From: an uncultured Pseudomonadota bacterium
GTDB taxonomy: Bacteria > Desulfobacterota > Desulfobacteria > Desulfobacterales > Desulfobacteraceae
Direction of reading: 5' to 3'
DNA: 64,000 nt
Assembly: GCA_937880875.1 (NCBI GenBank)
Contig: CALGRI010000177.1
Coordinates: forward strand, 1 to 64,000
In this document: piece after piece, positions 38,508 through 48,712 of the stretch
Position numbering within the stretch: the first letter of the stretch is position 1
Layout of the letters: the number at the start of each line of letters is the position of its first letter
Program-made: the position numbers and the translations under genes
The notes under the pieces: generated by a model
Seen by the model: the letters and a program-made list of their open reading frames with translations, nothing else
Database searches by the model: none
Told to the model about the DNA's origin: nothing

Positions 38508-39554
38508 ATGGATTCATTAATGGTTCAGGCAAAAAAACCCCTTGTTATCCCTGTATTTATTCCCCATTCGGGGTGTCCTCATCAATGCGCCTTCTGCAAT
38601 CAATCTATTATTACAAGTCAAAAATCAAGTCTGCCGGATAAAATTGCTATTCATCATATTGTAAGTCAGTATTTACAATATAAAGGTACGCGGGAGCTGG
38701 TGGAGCTTGCTTTTTTCGGAGGTAATTTTTTGGGGCTGCCTCACGACACCATCATCCAATTGCTGGATATGGTTCAGCCCTATATTAAGGAAAAAAAAAT
38801 TGACGGCATACGATTTTCCACCCGACCGGATACCATTACCCGCAAGACACTGGAACTTGTAATGCCCTACAATATATCTACTGTTGAACTGGGTGTTCAG
38901 TCCATGAACGATGGGGTTCTGTTAAAATCCAAAAGGGGTCACACCAGCATGGATACAATAAACGCCATAGGCCTTTTGAAGGCATATCCATTTAAAATAG
39001 GAGTCCAGGTCATGGTTGGGTTGCCGGGTGATACAAAAGCCTCTTTGTTTGAAAGTACAAAAAAGGTGGCGCACCTTACCCCGGATTTTGCAAGAATTTA
39101 TCCTTTAATGGTATTAAAGGGCAGCCTGATGGAACACTGGTATTGCCAGGGCATATATACGCCTTTGAGTCTTGGAAAAACTATTGGGCTCGTGAAAGAA
39201 ATGGTTGGTATATTTAAGACGGCTGATGTCAAAGTGATTCGCATGGGGCTTCAGGCTTCCGACATGATGGAAGATGAATCAATGGTGCTTGCAGGCCCCT
39301 GGCATCCAGCCTTTGGCCATCTGGTTTTTTCTGAGATTTTATATGATCTTGTCTGTAATAAGATAGATCAATACCAGGGGGGGGTAAAATCCGGAAAACT
39401 TTTTTTAAGGGTTCATCCAAAATCAGAATCACAATTGAGGGGCAATAAGAATATTAATTTAACAAGGCTGAGCCAGCGGTATCCAGAACTTGATTTTTTG
39501 ATCCGACCGGATGAAATGATCCAGATAGACCAGGTAGAGATAGTGGCAAAGTGA
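38508..39554 (+). CDS. Radical SAM protein (Elp3/coproporphyrinogen oxidase-like)
   Basis: VFIPHSGCPHQCAFCNQSII CX3CX2C cluster motif, GVQSMNDGVLLKSKRGHT, GVQVMVGLPGDT. Confidence 0.9.
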   Translation: MDSLMVQAKKPLVIPVFIPHSGCPHQCAFCNQSIITSQKSSLPDKIAIHHIVSQYLQYKGTRELVELAFFGGNFLGLPHDTIIQLLDMVQPYIKEKKIDGIRFSTRPDTITRKTLELVMPYNISTVELGVQSMNDGVLLKSKRGHTSMDTINAIGLLKAYPFKIGVQVMVGLPGDTKASLFESTKKVAHLTPDFARIYPLMVLKGSLMEHWYCQGIYTPLSLGKTIGLVKEMVGIFKTADVKVIRMGLQASDMMEDESMVLAGPWHPAFGHLVFSEILYDLVCNKIDQYQGGVKSGKLFLRVHPKSESQLRGNKNINLTRLSQRYPELDFLIRPDEMIQIDQVEIVAK

Positions 39555-39567
39555 AATTTTTTATCCC

Positions 39568-41973
39568 CTAAATCCCTTCTTTAAAAAGGTCTTCAGAAGC
39601 AGAAGCTGTATTTGGTTTTGGGGTATGTTCCGTCGGCAGGGTGCCTTCCTTAAAGCATTCAAATATTGTTTTTTCAGATTCTTCTATGGGAAGCAGTCCG
39701 GTTTTGGCATCAATCTTGGCAAAAATAATGCCTTCAGGAACATTAAAGGTTCTGACTGGTTTTCCCTCCAGAGCATTTTCCATAAATTCAAGCCAGATTG
39801 GGCTAGCAGCCCTTGAGCCGGTCTCTCCTTTTCCAAGGGGGGCTTCCTGGTCAAGCCCTACCCAGACGCCTGTGGTGTATTCTGGCGTATATCCTAAAAA
39901 CCAGGCATCAACCAGGTTATTTGTTGTTCCGGTTTTACCTGCCACAGGGCGGTTAAGGGCTTTAACCCGCTGGCCGGTCCCTGATTTTACAACGCTTTCC
40001 ATTATATTGGTCATAATATAAGCTGTGCTCATATCAATGACTTTTTTTCGGATCAGTTTAGAGGTTTCCAAAAGATTGCCGTCACGATCAAAAATTTTTG
40101 TAATAAATACAGGCTCAATCAGGTAGCCCAGGTTTGAAAAAACAGAATAGGCATTTACAAGTTCAAGCAAAGACAGGCCGGATGATCCCAGTGCAATGGA
40201 CAAATCCCGGCTGATATCCGATGTGATGCCAAGTCTTCGGGAATAGTCAATAACATAATCTACCCCCAGATCCTGAAGGATTTTAATGGTGATGACATTC
40301 TTTGATTTTACAAGGGCTTGCCTGAACAGGGTCGGGCCAAAGAATTTTTCTTTATAATTTCGTGGTTTCCAGATAAAATCACGTTCCGTGTCTTCGTAGA
40401 CAACCGGGGAATCCATGATCACGGTGGCAGCAGTATATCCCTTATCAAGGGCAGCAGCATAAATAATAGGTTTGAAGGCACTTCCGGGCTGGCGCCGGGA
40501 TTGATATGCCCGGTTAAACTGGCTGTTCCTGTAATCCCGGCCGCCAATCATTGTTTTTACATGGCCTGTTTCCGCTTCAATACTTAATAATGCAGCTTCG
40601 GCAACAGGTTCCTGTTCCAGGGAGAACTCTATATTATTATCTTCAGACATTTCGTTGAGCACTTTAACCAGAATGATATCTCCGGGTTTAAACACCTGGG
40701 AAGGCTTTTTGATTTTATTTTCATACTGGGCTATTTCAGGATCAGGTTTTCGAGCCCAGGTCATGGTTTTAAGTTTGATGATGCCATGGAAATTTCCTAC
40801 TCTGACATTGGTGGTACTATTTTCATCATCAATGCTGAGTACAACCCCCTCATAAATACTCCCTTTTTCCAGCGGCTTATTTCCTATTTTGTCTGAAATT
40901 TCTGCGCAAAAATTTTCTATTTGAAGGTCTGTGATATTTTTTAATGGGCCTCGATAGCCCGTTCGCTGGTCAAGCTCAATAAGGCCTTTGTTTACTGCAT
41001 TTCTCCCTATTTTCTGGAGTTCAATATTAACGGCTGTATGGATTTGAAGCCCCTGATTGTATAGGGCATCTTTGCCGTAATTATTTTCTACATATCGTCT
41101 GACATGCTCGGTATAACAGGGGACTCTTTCAATGAACCAGTTTTTTCGAGGTTTTATATCCAGTTTGAGATCAATGGCTTCCGTGGCCTCAAGGTTTGTG
41201 ATAATACCGTCTTCCTTCATCCGGTTCAAGACATAAATCTGACGCTGTTTTGCACGGTCGGGAAACTTGAAGGGGGAATATCTGCTGGGTGCCTGCGGCA
41301 GACCTGCAAGCATTGAACATTCGGCCAGGTTCAGGTCTTTTGTATGTTTACCAAAATAATTCTCAGATGCCGATTCAACGCCATAGGCCCCATGGCCCAG
41401 GTATATCTGGTTAAGGTAAAGAAAAAGAATTTCATCTTTTGTAAATTTTTTTTCAATCCTGTAGGCAAGGATGGCTTCTTTGATTTTCCTCTCGTATGTC
41501 CGTTCCGGGGTCAGCAAAAAAGATTTTGTAACCTGCTGGGTGATGGTGGACCCTCCCTGAACAATGGTGCCGGCCTTGAAATTTTTTAAGGATGCTCTGA
41601 TTATGGAAATAATATCAATGCCAAGGTGTTCCCTGAACCTTGAATCCTCAGCTGAAACAAAAGCCTTGATAAGGTTATCAGGCATTTCAGAAAGAGGTAT
41701 GACAATCCTTCTTTCCTCGTAAAATTCTCCTATTTTTCTTCCATCATCGGAAAAGACACCAGTAACTATGGCCGGGCGGTAATCCTTTAAGGTGTTTATT
41801 TTTGGCAGATCCTGGCTAAGGTAATAGTAAAGCCCTGCAAGCCCTGCACAGCCTAAAAGAATTAAAAGGAGAAATAGCATAAAAAACCATTTGAAAAGAA
41901 AACGAAAAATGTTTTTTTCTTTTTTTTTCCCTCTTTGTTTCAATACGTCGGATTTGCTTTTTCTTTTTGCCAT
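39568..41973 (-). CDS. mrcA: Penicillin-binding protein 1A with OB-like insertion
   Basis: EDSRFREHLGIDIISIIRA, QGGSTITQQVTKSFLL, SKNVITIKIL, KTGTTNNLVDAWFLGYTPEYTTGVWVG. Confidence 0.95.
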   Translation of the reverse strand: MAKRKSKSDVLKQRGKKKEKNIFRFLFKWFFMLFLLLILLGCAGLAGLYYYLSQDLPKINTLKDYRPAIVTGVFSDDGRKIGEFYEERRIVIPLSEMPDNLIKAFVSAEDSRFREHLGIDIISIIRASLKNFKAGTIVQGGSTITQQVTKSFLLTPERTYERKIKEAILAYRIEKKFTKDEILFLYLNQIYLGHGAYGVESASENYFGKHTKDLNLAECSMLAGLPQAPSRYSPFKFPDRAKQRQIYVLNRMKEDGIITNLEATEAIDLKLDIKPRKNWFIERVPCYTEHVRRYVENNYGKDALYNQGLQIHTAVNIELQKIGRNAVNKGLIELDQRTGYRGPLKNITDLQIENFCAEISDKIGNKPLEKGSIYEGVVLSIDDENSTTNVRVGNFHGIIKLKTMTWARKPDPEIAQYENKIKKPSQVFKPGDIILVKVLNEMSEDNNIEFSLEQEPVAEAALLSIEAETGHVKTMIGGRDYRNSQFNRAYQSRRQPGSAFKPIIYAAALDKGYTAATVIMDSPVVYEDTERDFIWKPRNYKEKFFGPTLFRQALVKSKNVITIKILQDLGVDYVIDYSRRLGITSDISRDLSIALGSSGLSLLELVNAYSVFSNLGYLIEPVFITKIFDRDGNLLETSKLIRKKVIDMSTAYIMTNIMESVVKSGTGQRVKALNRPVAGKTGTTNNLVDAWFLGYTPEYTTGVWVGLDQEAPLGKGETGSRAASPIWLEFMENALEGKPVRTFNVPEGIIFAKIDAKTGLLPIEESEKTIFECFKEGTLPTEHTPKPNTASASEDLFKEGI

Positions 41974-42198
41974 GGCAACCTGAATTATGATACAAAATTA
42001 ATGGTTTTTCAGATGGTTATTATCAGATTACATATCATATAGCAATACTTATGGAGCGGCGAAACAGGGTAATCCCAAGTAGCGGCTTAAAAAAATCATA
42101 TTTGCATGTATTATCCCAGAGGATGGATATTTTGCTGTCATTGCAGTCCGGAAGGGGGCATGCTACAATATTAATTTTCTTCATAACAAGGGATATGA

Positions 42199-43749
42199 AT
42201 GATTCATACCATAACGCTTCGAATCCAGCCCGATAAACTTGATGACTTGGAATTTATCAAAATATCAGCTGCAAAACTCCTGGCACTGGATGTTCAGGAT
42301 ATTGACATAGTACAGGTGTTAAGAAGATCTGTTGATGCCCGGGGCAGGAGGCCTGTCTTCCAGGTCCAGGTGGCTGTATATCAAGGTGAGGCTGCAACTG
42401 AGCTGTTTTGTCCGGTTTTTTATCAGGGGGTAAAACAGCGGAAAAAAGTTTTGATTGTCGGTAGCGGTCCGGCCGGACTGTTTGCAGCCCTGCGATTGAT
42501 TGAGAGGGGGTTGACCCCCATTGTCCTGGAACGGGGTAAAGATGTCAAAGGCCGGCGTTTTGATCTCAAGACCCTGCAAGCAGCGGGACAGGTAAACCCA
42601 GACTCCAATTTTTGTTTTGGCGAGGGTGGGGCAGGAACCTATAGTGACGGCAAATTATATACCCGGTCCACCAAACGTGGGGATGTTAAAAAAATTATGT
42701 CCATACTGGTTCAGCATGGCTCAGTCAGGGATATTCTTGTCAATGCCCATCCACACATCGGTTCTAATAAATTGCCCATGATCATAAAAGCCATTCGGAA
42801 CACCATAGAAAATTGCAATGGCCAGATCCATTTTAACTCACGGGTTACAGATTTGATTCTACAGAATAATAAGATTCTGGGGGTCAGAACGGAAAACCAG
42901 GAATTTTTGGCAGATGCTGTAATCCTGGCAACCGGGCATTCTGCCAGGGATATTTATGAGCTCCTGGACAAACGCCATATTCTCATGGAAGCCAAGGATT
43001 ATGCCATGGGGGTCCGTGTGGAGCATTCCCAGGAATTGATTAATGCAATCCAGTATGGAAAATACAAGGATAGTCATTTTTTGCCGGCGGCCAGCTATTC
43101 TTTGGCCTGCCAGGTGGAAAAAACAGGGGTGTATTCTTTTTGCATGTGTCCCGGCGGTATGGTCATTCCGGCAGCCACAGCAACGGGCGAGCTTGTATTG
43201 AACGGGATGTCCAATTCGGCACGTAACATGCCCCATGCCAATGCCGGGATTGTGGTGACCATTGGGCAGGCTCAATACCAGGGATACGAAAAATTCAAAC
43301 ACTTTGCAGGTCTTGAGTTTCAAAAAGAGACTGAAAAAAGAGCATTTCATGCAGGAGGCAGTACACAGGCAGCACCTGCTCAGCGGCTGACGGATTTCTT
43401 AAAGGACAGGATCTCCTGTACCCTGCCGTCAACATCCTATATTCCGGGAATGGTCACTTATCCATTACAGGAAGTGTTGGGTCCTCATATTTCAGGTGCC
43501 TTGAAACAGGCTTTTCAGGTTTTTGGCCAGAAGATGAAGGGATATATAACACAAGATGCAACCCTGCTGGCTGTGGAAAGCCGGACCAGTTCTCCTGTCA
43601 GAATTCCCAGGATGAGGGATACCTGGATGCATCCACAGATAAAAGGACTTTTCCCTCTGGGCGAAGGGTCAGGCTATGCCGGCGGCATTGTTTCATCGGC
43701 CATTGATGGTGATACCGGTGCGGATGCTGTTTGTGCCTATCTTGGATAG
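42199..43749 (+). CDS. FAD-dependent oxidoreductase (NAD(FAD)-utilising dehydrogenase family)
   Basis: VLIVGSGPAGLFAALRLIERGLTPIVLERG, ESRTSSPVRIPR, LFPLGEGSGYAGGIVSSAIDG. Confidence 0.92.
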   Translation: MIHTITLRIQPDKLDDLEFIKISAAKLLALDVQDIDIVQVLRRSVDARGRRPVFQVQVAVYQGEAATELFCPVFYQGVKQRKKVLIVGSGPAGLFAALRLIERGLTPIVLERGKDVKGRRFDLKTLQAAGQVNPDSNFCFGEGGAGTYSDGKLYTRSTKRGDVKKIMSILVQHGSVRDILVNAHPHIGSNKLPMIIKAIRNTIENCNGQIHFNSRVTDLILQNNKILGVRTENQEFLADAVILATGHSARDIYELLDKRHILMEAKDYAMGVRVEHSQELINAIQYGKYKDSHFLPAASYSLACQVEKTGVYSFCMCPGGMVIPAATATGELVLNGMSNSARNMPHANAGIVVTIGQAQYQGYEKFKHFAGLEFQKETEKRAFHAGGSTQAAPAQRLTDFLKDRISCTLPSTSYIPGMVTYPLQEVLGPHISGALKQAFQVFGQKMKGYITQDATLLAVESRTSSPVRIPRMRDTWMHPQIKGLFPLGEGSGYAGGIVSSAIDGDTGADAVCAYLG

Positions 43750-43778
43750 GTTTATGGGAAGAAGGTTACGGGCTGATC

Positions 43779-44144
43779 TCAGGCAGCACTCTCCTTTTTC
43801 AATTCTTTGTAGTGATCATTTACGGCTACTTGCCTGCTGTTCTTATCATACCAACCGTCAAACAAAACCAGATCAGGGTGCGCTTCCAGGGAGAAATAGT
43901 TTTCTACTTTTACACCCTTGGCATGGGCTGTGGCTGTATTAAACGCCCGAAAATCAAAGCAGTCTTTTTTGTTCTCTTTTTTGATTGCAACTGATTTAAG
44001 TACCCACACCCAATCCGGGTCATATCCCAATTTAACAACCAGATACTTTCCAACGTCCTGGGGAAGATCCTTTGGTTTAGATTGTGCTTTGGCTGGTTTA
44101 ACGGTAAGATCAGTCTTCTTTTTTTCCCAAAATTTCCAGTTCAC
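43779..44144 (-). CDS. Hypothetical protein (start reassigned to GTG, VNWKFWEKKK)
   Basis: ORF intact; GTG preceded by AAAGGGG. The track gives a longer ORF from 44186. Confidence 0.55.
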   Translation of the reverse strand: MNWKFWEKKKTDLTVKPAKAQSKPKDLPQDVGKYLVVKLGYDPDWVWVLKSVAIKKENKKDCFDFRAFNTATAHAKGVKVENYFSLEAHPDLVLFDGWYDKNSRQVAVNDHYKELKKESAA

Positions 44145-44461
44145 TTCAATCCCCTTTTGTAAAGTGTCAGTAATTATCATGAGCAATCACATAGCATAAA
44201 ACATGCCATTTATTATAATTTATTGAATTTAAAGAGATATTATTTATTCAGCGCAGTTTTATACCAATAAAATGCTTTAAAAATAAGAAATTTTATATCT
44301 GAATTGACTTTCAATCGGAATATAATATTCCTGATTTAATAGCAACATTAAAGGATAACATAACGATCCAGGGTTCCAGGGTTTTAAAATTTGACTTTTT
44401 TAACAATATCGGTTATTTGATCAAAATTTGATTATTATTTTTAAGGGAGTTACTGGATGTA

Positions 44462-44848
44462 ATGGGAAAACTTGATTTTGAGCTTGATTTTAAAAAAAAC
44501 AATGGATTGATTCCCGCCATTGCACAGGATTATAAAACCAATGAAGTCCTGATGCTTGCCTATATGAATGAACAGGCCTTTGATGAAACAATGAAGAGTG
44601 GAAAAGCCACATACTACAGCAGATCAAGGAAAGTATTGTGGAAAAAAGGGGAAACTTCCGGTCATGTGCAGTATGTAAAAGAAATCCGGGTGGATTGTGA
44701 CAATGATACCATCCTTTTAAAGGTAGACCAGACAGGTGATGCAGCATGTCACAAAGGGTATAAAAGCTGTTTTTTTTCAAAACTCGTTGAAAATGAGTTA
44801 AAAGTAGTGGAATCAAAAATTTTTGATCCAAAAAAGGTATATAAATAA
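44462..44848 (+). CDS. hisI: Phosphoribosyl-AMP cyclohydrolase
   Basis: [77 protein letters not shown]. Confidence 0.97.
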   Translation: MGKLDFELDFKKNNGLIPAIAQDYKTNEVLMLAYMNEQAFDETMKSGKATYYSRSRKVLWKKGETSGHVQYVKEIRVDCDNDTILLKVDQTGDAACHKGYKSCFFSKLVENELKVVESKIFDPKKVYK

Positions 44849-45723
44849 TGGAAAAAATATTGAAATTAGGGATTCCAACGGGAAGCCTTCAGAATGCAAC
44901 CATAAATCTTTTTAACAAATCCGGGTGGAAAATCAATGTGGAAGGAAGAAGTTATTTCCCTGATATAAATGATGAATCCATTGAATGCGCCCTGTGCCGT
45001 GCCCAGGAAATGTCCATCAATGTTGAAAGCGGGGTTATCGATGCCGGATTGACCGGCCTTGACTGGATTGCCGAGCATGGATCCGATGTCCATGTGGTGG
45101 CTGATTTGATCTATTCCAAGGTCAGTGCCCGCCCTGCAAGATGGGTGATTGCCGTTGCCAATGATTCTCCCATAAAAACCCTTGAGGACCTGGCAGGGAA
45201 AACTATCTCCACAGAGCTTTTAAAGTTTACAAAACAGTTTTTTGAAGACCGGAATATTGATGTAAACGTGAAATTTTCCTGGGGTGCTACAGAAGCCAAG
45301 ATTGTCTCAGGGCTTGCAGATGCCATTGTGGAGATCACGGAAACCGAAAGTACCATAAGGGCTCATAACTTAAGGGTGATCCATGAAGTCATGGAAACCA
45401 ATACCCAGTTGATTGCAAATAAGACAGCCTGGGAAAATCCTGTGAAAAGAGAGAAAATTGAACAGATCGCCATGTTGTTGCAGGCAGCTTTGCTTGCTGG
45501 TAAGCTGGTGGGAATAAAAATGAATGTGCCTGAAAATAAAATTGCAAAGGTTGTGTCTCTTCTACCAAGCCTTAATGCACCCACCATAGCGCCCTTATAT
45601 CAATCCGACTGGTATTCCGTGGAAACCATTATTGATACTGGACTGGTCAGGGATTTGATTCCAAAACTCTTAAAAGCTGGGGCAGAAGGAATTATTGAAT
45701 ATCCTTTAAACAAGGTGCTTTAA
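44848..45723 (+). CDS. hisG: ATP phosphoribosyltransferase (long form)
   Basis: LGIPTGSLQNATINLFNKSGW, DAGLTGLDWIAE, GATEAKIVSGLADAIVEITETESTIRAHNLRVI; C-terminal regulatory domain. Confidence 0.96.
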   Translation: MEKILKLGIPTGSLQNATINLFNKSGWKINVEGRSYFPDINDESIECALCRAQEMSINVESGVIDAGLTGLDWIAEHGSDVHVVADLIYSKVSARPARWVIAVANDSPIKTLEDLAGKTISTELLKFTKQFFEDRNIDVNVKFSWGATEAKIVSGLADAIVEITETESTIRAHNLRVIHEVMETNTQLIANKTAWENPVKREKIEQIAMLLQAALLAGKLVGIKMNVPENKIAKVVSLLPSLNAPTIAPLYQSDWYSVETIIDTGLVRDLIPKLLKAGAEGIIEYPLNKVL

Positions 45724-46878
45724 ATGAAACCCGCAGACAGATGTGAAAAGATAACACCTTTCATTGTTATGGAGATCATGGAAAAGATTCATAAAATGGA
45801 AGCCTCTGGTATTGATGTCATTCATATGGAAATCGGGGAGCCTGATTTTAATGTGCCAGAATGCGTCAATAAGATCAGTATCAAAGCTTTTGCGGAAAAT
45901 AAGACACACTATACCCACAGCCTTGGCGATATCCTGTTGAGGGAGGCCATCAGTGAGTATCATAAAACAACCTATAACACCTTCATTAATCCGGGTCAGG
46001 TCCTGGTGACCTCGGGCACTTCTCCTGCCATGCTGCTGTTGTTTTCCGCCCTTGTAAACCCCGGAGATGAAATTATTATTTCCGATCCCCATTATGCCTG
46101 CTATGCAAATTTTATCAATTATGTTCAGGGGGTTCCGGTGACAGTGCCGGTGTTTGAAGAGGAAGGGTTTGTTTATACTCCTGAGGCAATAAAAGAGAAA
46201 ATCACATCTAAAACCCGTGGGATATTCATCAATTCCCCTTCCAATCCAACGGGAAACGTCATTCCCAAAGAAAGAATGCAGCAGATTGTGGATATTGCAG
46301 AGGCTAACAATCTTTATGTTATTTCAGATGAAATTTATCATGGACTTGTGTATGAAGGCAAAGAGCATTCAATCTATGAATTTACAGATAAGGCTTTTGT
46401 ATTGAATGGGTTTTCAAAACTTTTTGCCATGACGGGCCTGCGTCTTGGATATTTGATAGCGCCGCCTGAATTTATCAGGGCCTTACAGATTCTTCAACAG
46501 AATTTTTTCATATGTGCAAATTCTGTTGTCCAGCTTGCCGGTGCTGCAGCCTTAAAGGGCGCCCATAAAGAAACCCGGATTATGAGAGAGACTTACAATA
46601 AACGCCGTATCTATGTCTTGGAAAGATTAAAACAGATGGGGCTTGGTATTACTATTGAGCCAACAGGCGCATTTTATGTATTTGCCAATGTAAAACATAT
46701 TTCAATGGATTCATATGCCCTTGCCTTTGATATTCTGGAAAAAGCCCATGTCGGGGTTACTCCGGGCATTGATTTTGGGGAAAACGGGGAAGGGTATTTG
46801 CGGTTTTCCTATGCAAATTCCCTGGAGAACCTTAAAATTGGCCTTGACCGAATGGAAGGATACTTAAAAGAGCTATAA
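45724..46878 (+). CDS. Pyridoxal phosphate-dependent aminotransferase (class I/II)
   Basis: MEIGEPDFNVPE, INSPSNPTGNVI, SDEIYHGLVYEG, NGFSKLFAMTGLRLGYLIAP. Confidence 0.94.
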   Translation: MKPADRCEKITPFIVMEIMEKIHKMEASGIDVIHMEIGEPDFNVPECVNKISIKAFAENKTHYTHSLGDILLREAISEYHKTTYNTFINPGQVLVTSGTSPAMLLLFSALVNPGDEIIISDPHYACYANFINYVQGVPVTVPVFEEEGFVYTPEAIKEKITSKTRGIFINSPSNPTGNVIPKERMQQIVDIAEANNLYVISDEIYHGLVYEGKEHSIYEFTDKAFVLNGFSKLFAMTGLRLGYLIAPPEFIRALQILQQNFFICANSVVQLAGAAALKGAHKETRIMRETYNKRRIYVLERLKQMGLGITIEPTGAFYVFANVKHISMDSYALAFDILEKAHVGVTPGIDFGENGEGYLRFSYANSLENLKIGLDRMEGYLKEL

Positions 46879-47471
46879 TGATAATTAAAACCGTAGACTT
46901 TATTAAAAGTGCTGTTAAACCATCCCAGTACCCTGAATATGATTTCCCGGAAATCGCATTTGCAGGCCGGTCCAATGTGGGGAAATCCTCTTTGATCAAT
47001 ACATTGATCCAGAGAAAAGATATGGTGAAGACAAGTTCAAAACCGGGATGTACCCAGCTGATCAATTTTTTTCTGATCAATGAAAATCTTTCTTTTGTGG
47101 ATCTTCCAGGGTATGGCTATGCAAAAGTGTCAAAAAAAATCAGGTCTCAATGGCAGCCAATGGTTAATCTGTATCTTTCGGTGCGCAAAAGTCTTTTGGG
47201 GTTGATTCTATTGATAGATATTCGAAGAGATCCGGAAAAAGAAGAATTTGATATGATGGAATGGCTGGAAGCCCATGAAATACCATATTTGGTGGTTTTA
47301 ACAAAGTCTGATAAATTGTCAAAAACAGGGCAGCAGAAAAGGCTTTTATCCATTTGTTCCCAAATGAACCGGGAAAAGAACAATGTTATTCTCTTTTCAA
47401 CTAGGACAAAAATGGGAAGAGATACTATTTTAGGGGAAATTGAGAATTTAATGGGAGTGTATAATGAATAA
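46878..47471 (+). CDS. engB: Ribosome biogenesis GTPase YsxC/EngB
   Basis: EIAFAGRSNVGKSSLINTL, KPGCTQLINFF, FVDLPGYGYAKVSK, LTKSDKLS. Confidence 0.96.
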   Translation: MIIKTVDFIKSAVKPSQYPEYDFPEIAFAGRSNVGKSSLINTLIQRKDMVKTSSKPGCTQLINFFLINENLSFVDLPGYGYAKVSKKIRSQWQPMVNLYLSVRKSLLGLILLIDIRRDPEKEEFDMMEWLEAHEIPYLVVLTKSDKLSKTGQQKRLLSICSQMNREKNNVILFSTRTKMGRDTILGEIENLMGVYNE

Positions 47472-48360
47472 GAAAAATGAAAATAACTTCCGATCAGGAT
47501 TTGTCGGAATCATCGGTGCTCCCAACGCAGGAAAATCCACATTGCTCAACCAGGTTCTGGGTCAGAAAATTTCCATTACCTCCAAAAAACCACAGACGAC
47601 CCGGGATAGAATCCTTGGTATTGTTAACAGTCCAAAATCCCAGATCATTTTCATTGATACGCCGGGGATTCATAAGAGTACAACCCTGTTAAACAAAAGA
47701 ATTGTTGCTCAGGCCATGCTGGCCCTGGAAGATGTAGATGTGGTTCTGTTTATGGTAGACGCTTCATCCAGAAATTATTCAGCAGAGAAACTGATCATAT
47801 CGCAATTTAAAAAAACTTCTAAGATAATTGTTCTTGCGTTGAATAAAATTGATCTGGTTAAAAAGGCACAGATCTATACGCTTGTTGAGGAATTTCAACA
47901 ATTGCATGACTTTAAAGCCATTATTCCGATTTCAGCTAAAAATAATATTCAGGTAAAAAACATACTTGAAGAAGTCGAAGGATTATTGGCAAAAGGTCCC
48001 AGGTTGTTCCCTGAAGAGACATTTACTGATGTGTCGGAAAAATTTATGGTGAAAGAGATTATCCGGGAAAAAGTATTTAGATTAACAGGGATGGAGATCC
48101 CTTATTCTAGTGCGGTGACTGTGGATTCCTTTGAAGTGGAAAAAAAGCTGATCGTCATCCATGCCAGTATTCATGTCATCAGGGATTCTCAAAAGGGTAT
48201 CATTATTGGAAAAAAAGGGTCCATGCTGTCACAAATAGGAACAAAAGCAAGAAAAGATATTGAGCAAATGACCGGGCAAAAGGTGTTGCTAAAATTGTTT
48301 GTAAAAGTGACAAAGAACTGGGTCGATAATAAAAGGATTTTGGACGAATTCGGTTACTAA
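47464..48360 (+). CDS. era: GTPase Era
   Basis: GFVGIIGAPNAGKSTLLNQVLGQKISITSKKPQTTR, FIDTPGIHK, KH domain VIRDSQKGIIIGKKGSMLSQIGTKARKDIE. Confidence 0.97.
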   Translation: MNKKNENNFRSGFVGIIGAPNAGKSTLLNQVLGQKISITSKKPQTTRDRILGIVNSPKSQIIFIDTPGIHKSTTLLNKRIVAQAMLALEDVDVVLFMVDASSRNYSAEKLIISQFKKTSKIIVLALNKIDLVKKAQIYTLVEEFQQLHDFKAIIPISAKNNIQVKNILEEVEGLLAKGPRLFPEETFTDVSEKFMVKEIIREKVFRLTGMEIPYSSAVTVDSFEVEKKLIVIHASIHVIRDSQKGIIIGKKGSMLSQIGTKARKDIEQMTGQKVLLKLFVKVTKNWVDNKRILDEFGY

Positions 48361-48363
48361 GCC

Positions 48364-48657
48364 ATGGATCAGTTTTTTACTCTCCCAGAGGAATCGTTCT
48401 TAAAAAAAGAACGGGACAAAGCAAGGAAACTGCGATCCAGTCAATGGTGGAAGCGGAAACGTTCTTTGGGAATTTGTCAGTATTGTAAAAATAATTTTTT
48501 GCCGAAAGAACTTACCATGGATCATATCATTCCTTTAGCCCGTGGTGGGAAGTCGGAAAAATTTAATGTTGTGCCTTGCTGCAAAGAATGTAATACAAAA
48601 AAAAATCAGCTCCTTCCCTGGGAATGGGAAGAGTATATGGCTTTTATAAAACAATAA
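48364..48657 (+). CDS. HNH endonuclease family protein
   Basis: GICQYCKNNFLPKELTMDHIIPLARGGKSEKFNVVPCCKECNTKKNQL. Confidence 0.9.
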   Translation: MDQFFTLPEESFLKKERDKARKLRSSQWWKRKRSLGICQYCKNNFLPKELTMDHIIPLARGGKSEKFNVVPCCKECNTKKNQLLPWEWEEYMAFIKQ

Positions 48658-48694
48658 ACAGCAGAGAAGAATTTTTCTTGTCTGCTGTTTATTG
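48652..48694. terminator. Bidirectional intrinsic terminator between convergent genes
   Basis: Perfect 14-bp arms CAATAAACAGCAGA/TCTGCTGTTTATTG with an inner GAAGAA/TTCTT stem; T-tract TTTT on plus strand; overlaps the stop codon of the HNH gene. Confidence 0.8.
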
Positions 48695-48712
48695 TTTTAA
48701 ATTAAAACCGGT

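Noticed and set aside
39568-41973. Second PBP1A as a novel fusion
   Set aside because: The extra ~100-residue segment between the glycosyltransferase and transpeptidase domains is the known OB-like insertion of PBP1A (MrcA) proteins.
42859-43350. 163-aa minus-strand ORF
   Set aside because: Antisense to the FAD-dependent oxidoreductase; no protein family features.
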